A stretch of DNA of 6,472 nucleotides from positions 1-6,472 of the forward strand of contig JAUVTM010000126.1 in the NCBI GenBank assembly GCA_030601545.1. Reading direction: 5' to 3'. Shown in pieces: positions 1-3,935 of the stretch (the stretch's first letter is position 1; every line of letters begins with the position of its first letter). The translations under genes and the position numbers were made by a program. Source of the DNA: Syntrophobacterales bacterium. Lineage in GTDB: Bacteria; Desulfobacterota; Syntrophobacteria; BM002. Below the pieces are notes generated by a model. The model did not search any database, was not told the origin of the DNA, and saw only the letters and a list, made by a program, of their open reading frames with translations.

Positions 1-742
1 CTTCCAGTCTAGAGGCAATGTCTCGGACCACGTCTTCCACGAATTTGGGGTTTTGGTGTGCCTTCTCAGTTACATACTTCTCGTCCGGCCGCTTCAGAAC
101 GGAGTAGACGTCGCATGATGCCTCAGACTCTACAATCTTAATGAGTTCTTCGAGCCAGACGAATCGTTTGAAACGTACTGCCAGCCGCACGATACCACGT
201 TGATTGTGGGCACCAAAATCACTGATCTCCTTGGAGCAGGGGCAGACTGTGGTAATGGGAACGCTGATCTCGGCCAGCAAATCGTGTTCGTCGTCAATAT
301 TCAAGGATCCCATCAAACGACAGCCATACTCCATGAGGCCTGAGGCGGCAGAAACTGGCGATTTTTTTTCAATGAAATAGGGAAAGGTGATTTCCAGGTG
401 GGCTGACTCCGCCTGCAGACGGTTCTTCATGGTTTCGAGGATGGTGGCGAAGTTGCGGATGTGAATCTCCCCATGATGCTCATTGAGGATCTCAATGAAG
501 CGACTCATGTGCGTGCCTTTGAATTCTTTGGGGAGATTGACATACATGTTGATATTGGCCACCGTTTGCTGACCACCGTGCGTTTGATCCAAAACGGTGA
601 TGGGATAGCGGATATTCTTGACACCCACCTTGTCGATGCTGATGTTGCGGTGATCCCTGGTGTTTTGGATATCTCTGAGTCTTTGCTCTGCCGACTTAGA
701 TGGTAGCCAGAGTTGCTGCGGGATATCTCTGCCTTTAAGCAT
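1..742 (-). CDS. folE2: GTP cyclohydrolase IB (FolE2 family), 3' end cut by window edge
   Basis: Family role: converts GTP to 7,8-dihydroneopterin triphosphate plus formate, the first step of tetrahydrofolate synthesis, in the cytosol; FolE2 is unrelated in sequence to classical FolE. Seen: 247 codons read from ATG at 742, with no stop before the edge, so roughly the last 10-30 residues are missing. Conserved blocks in order: VGVKNIRYPI (about 39-48), QTVANINMYVNLP (59-71), KGTHMSRFIE (75-84), CPCSKEISDFGAHNQRG (167-183, with the presumed catalytic/metal Cys and a metal His) and LKRPDEKYVTEKAHQNP (216-232). The ATG at 742 is the first possible start, because the in-frame codons upstream run into the cooC stop, which lies in the same frame. 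The ribosome site is weak (GAGAG), which suggests coupling to cooC 12 bp upstream. The family match is clear from the motifs. Confidence 0.95.
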   Translation of the reverse strand, partial: MLKGRDIPQQLWLPSKSAEQRLRDIQNTRDHRNISIDKVGVKNIRYPITVLDQTHGGQQTVANINMYVNLPKEFKGTHMSRFIEILNEHHGEIHIRNFATILETMKNRLQAESAHLEITFPYFIEKKSPVSAASGLMEYGCRLMGSLNIDDEHDLLAEISVPITTVCPCSKEISDFGAHNQRGIVRLAVRFKRFVWLEELIKIVESEASCDVYSVLKRPDEKYVTEKAHQNPKFVEDVVRDIASRLE

Positions 743-754
743 GGTTCTCTCACA

Positions 755-1516
755 TTATGGGCTGATGGTGTTTGCTATTTCCTCCAGAGCCGTACGGGTT
801 TGGTCGCTAACATCGGAGGCGAACTCTCCCTTTAGGTCCGCTTCAATGATCTTGTCGTCATAAGGAATGAAGCCAATAAACTGGAACCCCTCCAGAGCTT
901 GCTGTAGGAACTCACGGTCTCCAGAGCCGCGCACTTTGTTGCCCACAAAGTAGAGATTTTTCAGGCCAATATCACCGGCAAGGGTTCTGATTCGGTGCGC
1001 CACATCTATGGACCGCCTGCCTGGTTCCACCACGATTATAAGTCGGTCAACAGCTTGGGCAGTACCACGGCCCAGATGCTCCAAGCCGGCAGCCATGTCC
1101 ATTACAACAACCTCGCCCCTGCCAAGCATAAGGTGCGCTACGAGAGACTTTAAGAGGGCATTCTCAGGGCAGAGACAGCCGGTTCCTCCTTGCTGAACTC
1201 CACCCATGACCATTAAACGAATGTTACCGTCAGAGATGGCGATTTTGTCCGGCAGGTCATCAACTTTGGGATTCAGCTTAAAATAGCCGCCCATGCTTCC
1301 AGGTTGAGTCCCGGTGCGCTCGGCAACGAGACTCTTCATTTCAGTAATGGGCGGTAGGGATTCGGCACCAGGAATGGCCAGGGCCGTTCCCAGATTGGTG
1401 GCGGGGTCAGCATCGATGGCAAGCACGGTTCGACCTTGGTCCCCGAACCACTTGCAGAGAAAGGCCGACAGAGTCGTTTTGCCAACACCACCTTTGCCGC
1501 TAATGGCAATTTTCAT
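755..1516 (-). CDS. cooC: CooC/AcsF-type nickel-insertion ATPase for CO dehydrogenase/acetyl-CoA synthase
   Basis: Family role: a cytosolic MinD/ParA-like P-loop ATPase that dimerises on ATP and helps load nickel into CO dehydrogenase (CooC) or acetyl-CoA synthase (AcsF). Seen in the 253 residues: deviant Walker A GKGGVGKTT (7-15, signature Lys8), VLAIDADPATNLG (31-43), a Cys-x-Cys metal motif GCLCPENALL (113-122; Cys114, Cys116), a Walker B region with DMAAGLEHLGRGT (140-152), and an NK base-recognition motif (Asn193-Lys194). The length is normal for the family. An in-frame extension reaches 1657, but ATG at 1516 is chosen because AAAGGAAA lies just upstream, the family starts MK-I-x-GKGG, and the predicted promoter (1593-1620) lies inside the extension. 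It is followed after 12 bp by folE2. Sequence alone cannot separate CooC from AcsF, and no CODH/ACS subunit is in the window. Confidence 0.93.
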   Translation of the reverse strand: MKIAISGKGGVGKTTLSAFLCKWFGDQGRTVLAIDADPATNLGTALAIPGAESLPPITEMKSLVAERTGTQPGSMGGYFKLNPKVDDLPDKIAISDGNIRLMVMGGVQQGGTGCLCPENALLKSLVAHLMLGRGEVVVMDMAAGLEHLGRGTAQAVDRLIIVVEPGRRSIDVAHRIRTLAGDIGLKNLYFVGNKVRGSGDREFLQQALEGFQFIGFIPYDDKIIEADLKGEFASDVSDQTRTALEEIANTISP

Positions 1517-1570
1517 ATAATTTCCTTTCGAGACCCTAAATAAAAAATCCTCTTGTTCACAGAGTGCAGA

Positions 1571-1592
1571 TGTGAATACGAACAGATTCACA
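1571..1592. promoter_or_regulatory. Perfect 7-8-7 inverted repeat, likely operator of cooC-folE2
   Basis: TGTGAAT (1571-1577) and ATTCACA (1586-1592) are exact reverse complements separated by 8 bp. The site abuts the -10 hexamer and covers the predicted transcription start, where a bound repressor would block initiation. The half-sites TGTGA/TCACA recall the CRP/FNR family, but the gap between them is 12 bp rather than the usual 6, so the binding protein is unknown. Confidence 0.5.
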
Positions 1593-1620
1593 AATATACC
1601 ATAAGGCAAGGGGAAGGCAA
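1593..1620 (-). promoter_or_regulatory. Sigma-70-type promoter of cooC-folE2 (extended -10)
   Basis: Read on the minus strand: TTGCCT at 1620-1615 (4/6 of the -35 consensus), a 16-bp spacer, and TATATT at 1598-1593 (5/6 of the -10). TGG directly before it makes an extended -10. Transcription would start near 1586, giving a leader of about 70 nt before the cooC ATG. Its position upstream of a strong ribosome site supports the short cooC start. Confidence 0.6.
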
Positions 1621-1690
1621 TTGAAAAACGTGAGACATGGGACATCACCAGAGACACAGCAGACCGATGAGATTATTCGACATCGAAAAC

Positions 1691-1707
1691 CTGGTCCACA
1701 GGGCCAG
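1691..1707. other. Short stem-loop in intergenic region
   Basis: CTGGTCC (1691-1697) pairs with GGGCCAG (1705-1707 end; arm 1701-1707) across a 3-base loop, giving a 7-bp stem with one G-T pair. A second GC-rich imperfect hairpin follows at about 1712-1731. Neither has a T-run on either side, so I do not call a terminator. The role is unknown. Confidence 0.3.
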
Positions 1708-1779
1708 TCCCAGATCCCGCCCTGCGGGGGTCAGCGTTCAATGGCTTTGCCGGTAAAGATTGCGAGCTGTAAAGAATGA

Positions 1780-1848
1780 GGTTTCAGGTTTCAGTTTTTT
1801 TGTTTTTCTTCCCTGACACCTGACACCTGACACCCGACACCTGAAACC
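1780..1848. repeat. Inverted array of 7-bp repeats (CTGACAC / CTGAAAC)
   Basis: Five heptamers run in tandem at 1813-1847: three CTGACAC, one CCGACAC and one CTGAAAC. Two heptamers in the opposite orientation (GTTTCAG twice) lie at 1781-1794. The outer ends form a perfect 9-bp inverted repeat, GGTTTCAGG (1780-1788) against CCTGAAACC (1840-1848). The connecting stretch is T-rich on the plus strand. A 62-codon minus-strand frame crosses the array (1926 to 1738), but it only translates the repeat and is not a gene. Such heptamer strings in intergenic DNA are, from memory, seen in other Desulfobacterota; this was not checked. Confidence 0.75.
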
Positions 1849-1947
1849 ATGAGATTTGGTGCTTGGAGTTTGGGATTTTATAGACTTCATCACTTCAGCA
1901 GACTGCCGCAAGAGGGGAAAGACCATTGAAGCCCCCTCAGGGAGCAG

Positions 1948-1968
1948 CCCAAAGCAGGGTCCTTTGGG
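1948..1968 (-). other. Stem-loop just after the HisKA-like gene
   Basis: CCCAAAG (1948-1954) and CTTTGGG (1962-1968) form a perfect 7-bp stem with a 7-base loop. It lies 5 bp downstream of the stop codon of the minus-strand gene at 1974-2255. There is no T-run after it on the minus strand, so it could be a factor-dependent terminator or a 3'-end stabilising hairpin, not a standard intrinsic terminator. Confidence 0.35.
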
Positions 1969-1973
1969 TCAGA

Positions 1974-2255
1974 CTAGGGTGTGGGATTAAGTGAAGGGGC
2001 CATGGCTTCAAGCCGGTCTTCCGAGGGTGTCTGCGAGGTGGCAGTTTTCTTGGACTCAATCATTCGTTCCACCAACCCTTGTATTCGGAAGGAGCTCATT
2101 TCAATGGCTTTGAGTTTAGCTCTGTCCGCTGGTGCCACTGTATTTTTGAGCAAGAGCAACTGGGCGTTTCCCAGTATCACCGCTAGGGCGTTGTTGATCT
2201 CCACGACTTGCATGATCTCAATAGACTCTTCGAGCGACAGTCGACTCTGCTTCAT
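1974..2255 (-). CDS. Small stand-alone HisKA-like protein lacking the phospho-acceptor His
   Basis: A 93-residue protein. Residues about 8-70 look like the two-helix dimerisation/phospho-acceptor domain of sensor kinases: the stretch VVEINNALAVILGNAQLLLL (17-36) matches the usual HEINNPLAVILGNAQ H-box, and SSFRIQGLVERMIE (54-67) fits the second helix. The residue in the His position is Val18 and the usual Pro is Ala23, so it cannot be phosphorylated in the normal way. No N-, G- or F-box ATPase region follows in any frame; the next 450 bp downstream are non-coding. The tail (71-93) is polar and Pro/Ser-rich. An in-frame extension reaches 2417, but a promoter with a perfect TTGACA lies inside it, so ATG at 2255 is chosen; its ribosome site (AAGAGAAT) is weak. 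It could be a relic of a longer kinase or a small dimerisation partner that modulates one. Confidence 0.6.
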   Translation of the reverse strand: MKQSRLSLEESIEIMQVVEINNALAVILGNAQLLLLKNTVAPADRAKLKAIEMSSFRIQGLVERMIESKKTATSQTPSEDRLEAMAPSLNPTP

Positions 2256-2329
2256 ATTCTCTTGCTTCGGCTGGGGTGAAAGAGGGATTGTTGCGTGTTT
2301 GACGAAAATACTGCGCCTGGATACTAGCC

Positions 2330-2359
2330 AAGATAAATTACCTCTGTATATGCTGTCAA
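2330..2359 (-). promoter_or_regulatory. Candidate sigma-70 promoter of the HisKA-like gene
   Basis: On the minus strand: TTGACA (2359-2354, perfect -35), an 18-bp spacer, and TATCTT (2335-2330, 4/6 of the -10). The predicted start near 2323 gives a leader of about 68 nt before ATG 2255. Its position argues against the longer reading frame starting at 2417. Confidence 0.45.
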
Positions 2360-2397
2360 ACGCGGTTAGCAGGAAAAACCGAATTCTGGACATGACG

Positions 2398-2530
2398 TTA
2401 TCAACAAACGGTAACATCCTGTAAATCCAAGATATTTGGGGGACGCAAATGTAAAATATTAAAATCCCAAAGTTTTTTCCATCGTATGAAAAAAGACAGA
2501 TATCGTGAACATAGACTGTTTATCAACAAA
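2398..2530 (+). repeat. 11-bp direct repeat in AT-rich DNA
   Basis: TTATCAACAAA occurs perfectly at 2398-2408 and again at 2520-2530, 122 bp apart. The first nine bases differ from the DnaA-box consensus TTATNCACA at one position. The stretch between is AT-rich and includes a T6/A6 inverted repeat (2473-2479 with 2488-2494). Two near-boxes alone do not make an origin. Confidence 0.4.
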
Positions 2531-2756
2531 ATCCCCGTCGATAGAATACTAAGAGAATCTGCGATTTTCTCTCGATTCCTAAGAAAATTGCATAGCATAT
2601 CTTTATTCCCGGTTGGTTGGCCGTATGTTAGTCTTCAAAGCAATTCCTCTCAGGCGGCTTTCATCGCGCGAATTCTTTGGCGGCTCAGGAGAGCAATGGC
2701 TGCGAATTGCCTGATAGTAACTCTGAGCGGGCTTTGTTTGCAGCCAAGTGTTTTTC

Positions 2757-2792
2757 ATCTGCCCCAACACCTTGGGATGGTTTTGGGCAGAT
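2757..2792. other. 13-bp stem-loop
   Basis: ATCTGCCC (2757-2764) pairs perfectly with GGGCAGAT (2785-2792). Inside, after a bulged C2765, AA pairs with TT, then comes one C-T mismatch, then ACC pairs with GGT, leaving a 7-base loop (2772-2778). There is no T-run on the 3' side of either strand, so it is not an intrinsic terminator. Confidence 0.45.
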
Positions 2793-2897
2793 ATTAACTA
2801 ATCTTACCAACAAAATTTTTCCTGTTCTTTTCGCCGGGGAGGTGGCACAGACCTTCCGCAGTCACTCAGAAGAAACATGAGCAAAGGCCAAAAGGGG

Positions 2898-3084
2898 AGG
2901 CTGCGAAACAACGAGCATCTGAGCAACCTATCTTTAGGAATCTCAGCCTCGAAAGGGCCTGCATGAAGATGTGGCACTTCCTCAACAGGGACTATGCCAA
3001 TAAATGGCGCGAATATGCTCGTTGTGGAGTAGCTTTCCCGCGGCCAAAGTTACAAAAATATTTTTGGGGAAACTCCCGCAGCCT
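2898..3084 (+). ncRNA. Candidate structured RNA (or mobile-element relic) with three-way junction
   Basis: Nested perfect arms abut one another. P1: AGGCTGCG (2898-2905) with CGCAGCCT (3077-3084). P2: ACAACGAGCAT (2908-2918) with ATGCTCGTTGT (3015-3025). P3: GGAGT (3026-3030) with ACTCC (3072-3076), continued by TTTCCC/GGGGAA (3034-3039 with 3066-3071). P2 and P3 touch with no gap, P3 and P1 touch with no gap, and only AA separates P1 from P2. Inside P2 sit three hairpins: P4 (2919-2923 with 2942-2946, inner CCTA/TAGG), P5 (CCTG 2958-2961 with CAGG 2986-2989, inner GAAG(a)TG/CACTTC) and P6 (GCCA 2996-2999 with TGGC 3005-3008). Two T-G pairs, which would be A-C on the other strand, favour a plus-strand RNA. 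No promoter or terminator was found for it. I recognise no known RNA family; a MITE-like relic is the alternative. Confidence 0.4.
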
Positions 3085-3092
3085 ACTTCATC

Positions 3093-3121
3093 TTGACAAT
3101 GGAGTAGAGGGAAGTTAAAAT
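3093..3121 (+). promoter_or_regulatory. Strong sigma-70-type promoter of frdCAB
   Basis: TTGACA (3093-3098, 6/6) and TAAAAT (3116-3121, 5/6) are separated by the optimal 17 bp. Transcription would begin near 3128, giving a leader of about 146 nt before frdC. The leader 3128-3273 holds further operator-like half-sites but no structure I can name. Confidence 0.7.
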
Positions 3122-3151
3122 TTTGACTTCTGATGTTAAAAAATTCACTAT
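3111..3151. promoter_or_regulatory. Tandem operator-like near-palindromes over the frd promoter
   Basis: Copy 1 at 3111-3130 is GAAGTTAAAA followed by TTTTGACTTC: a 20-bp palindrome with only one imperfect pair. Copy 2 at 3132-3151 (GATGTTAAAA, AATTCACTAT) matches copy 1 at 14 of 20 positions and keeps the GTTA...TT-AC core. The copies are 21 bp apart, two helical turns, so a protein would meet both on one face of the DNA. A further half-site GAAGTCA lies at 3163-3169. Copy 1 covers the -10 and the predicted start, which implies repression. The regulator is unknown. Confidence 0.55.
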
Positions 3152-3273
3152 CCTTGAGTTTTGAAGTCAGCCTAATCTTGGAACACCTTAGCAGTCCTTG
3201 AGGAATGCGGAGTCTGACTCTTTATCCCTTCCACAAACGAAAAGATCACATACGATAAAGTCAGGGGGTAAAC

Positions 3274-3921
3274 ATGGCGGTGAATACAACCACCTATGTT
3301 CGGTCATCAAGTAGGACTTCAGCTTACCTTGACTGGCTACAAATGCTCACAGGTGTAGCCCTCATTCTGTTTATGTGGAGTCACATGATCTTGGTGGCCA
3401 GTGTGAACCTGGGTGCAGGTGTGATGAATGCTCTCGCCGGATTTCTTGAGGAGACTTACATGGCCCAAGTTGGAGGTCCGATTGTGGCGTGCATTTTCCT
3501 TTTGCACTTCATCCTGGCAGCCCGTAAGGTGCCCTTTCGCGCCGAGCAACAGTCTACCATCTGGAAGCTCAGCCGACAGCTTCGCCATACCGACACCTAT
3601 CTCTGGCTCGTCCAGGTCACTAGCGCCATGATTATCCTGATCATGGGCTCCATTCATATGTGGACGGTACTCACTGACCTACCCATCACGGCGGCCAAAA
3701 GTGCTGCACGAATTCAGGGAGGATTCTGGTTCGTCTTTTATCTGATTCTTCTGCCTATAGTGGAATTCCACGTGGGGATCGGTTTCTATCGCATCGCTGT
3801 GAAGTGGGGTTTTGCCCGACGAAAAGATCGAAAGAAGTTCAAGAAGCTTGAAAACTACCTGACAGCGATCTTCATAGCCATTGGCCTTATCACTCTTCTG
3901 CGATTCCTCTTGTTGAAATAA
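3274..3921 (+). CDS. frdC: Dihaem cytochrome b membrane anchor of fumarate reductase/succinate dehydrogenase
   Basis: Membrane subunit that binds two b haems, carries electrons between the iron-sulfur subunit and the quinone pool, and anchors FrdAB to the cytoplasmic membrane. Seen in 215 residues: five hydrophobic segments at about 20-45, 68-84, 108-133, 148-176 and 194-214. The His residues 37, 78, 128 and 166 fall in the first four segments and fit the haem ligands of Wolinella FrdC (44, 93, 143, 182) in order and spacing; 78 to 128 is exactly the same 50 residues. Glu164, two before His166, matches the E-pathway Glu180, and Glu59, 22 after His37, matches Glu66 at the menaquinol site. ATG at 3274 follows CAGGGGG at good distance. 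First gene of the operon. Direction (fumarate reduction or succinate oxidation) cannot be read from sequence; sdhC is an equally valid name. Confidence 0.93.
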   Translation: MAVNTTTYVRSSSRTSAYLDWLQMLTGVALILFMWSHMILVASVNLGAGVMNALAGFLEETYMAQVGGPIVACIFLLHFILAARKVPFRAEQQSTIWKLSRQLRHTDTYLWLVQVTSAMIILIMGSIHMWTVLTDLPITAAKSAARIQGGFWFVFYLILLPIVEFHVGIGFYRIAVKWGFARRKDRKKFKKLENYLTAIFIAIGLITLLRFLLLK

Positions 3922-3935
3922 GGAGGATGTAATTG
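3922..3935 (+). promoter_or_regulatory. Ribosome binding site that sets the TTG start of frdA
   Basis: GGAGGA (3922-3927) follows the frdC stop TAA (3919-3921) directly and lies 5 bases before TTG 3933. The overlapping ATG at 3927 meets a stop at once, and the next in-frame ATG (3954) has no ribosome site and would cut into the first strand of the FAD domain. TTG is therefore the start. Confidence 0.8.

Larger units (their letters stand above)
2360..2897. other. Intergenic region without a supported gene
   Basis: Short open frames exist here (for example plus strand 2486-2797 and 2632-2880), but none has a ribosome site, a family motif or codon use like the neighbours, and they overlap each other in different frames. 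What can be seen is the 11-bp direct repeat, the hairpin at 2757-2792 and a bulged GGAGGT/ACCTTCC hairpin at 2838-2857. It may be decayed coding or mobile DNA. Confidence 0.5.

Noticed and set aside
1571..1592. CRP/FNR-type binding site
   Set aside because: The half-sites TGTGA and TCACA are right, but they are 12 bp apart instead of 6, so the site does not fit that family. It is kept only as an unassigned operator.
1738..1926. 62-codon minus-strand reading frame
   Set aside because: Its middle is just the heptamer repeat in translation (RVSGVRCQG), it has no ribosome site, and it crosses the inverted repeat array.
1948..1968. Intrinsic terminator after the HisKA-like gene
   Set aside because: Good stem, but no T-run on the minus strand after it.
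1981..2424. 147-codon plus-strand reading frame
   Set aside because: It lies opposite the HisKA-like gene and is probably its shadow. The HisKA motif is on the minus strand, and the plus frame shows no family feature.
2398..2530. Replication origin
   Set aside because: Only two imperfect DnaA-like boxes, and no dnaA, dnaN, gidA or parAB genes nearby.
2486..2797. 103-codon plus-strand frame, plus an overlapping open frame from 2632 to 2880
   Set aside because: No ribosome site or recognisable domain, and the two overlap in different frames. The DNA also forms a strong hairpin at 2757-2792.
3123..3151. Second frd promoter (TTGACT, 17 bp, CACTAT)
   Set aside because: The -10 matches at only 3 of 6 positions and the -35 lies inside the first palindrome. 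The promoter at 3093-3121 is far better.
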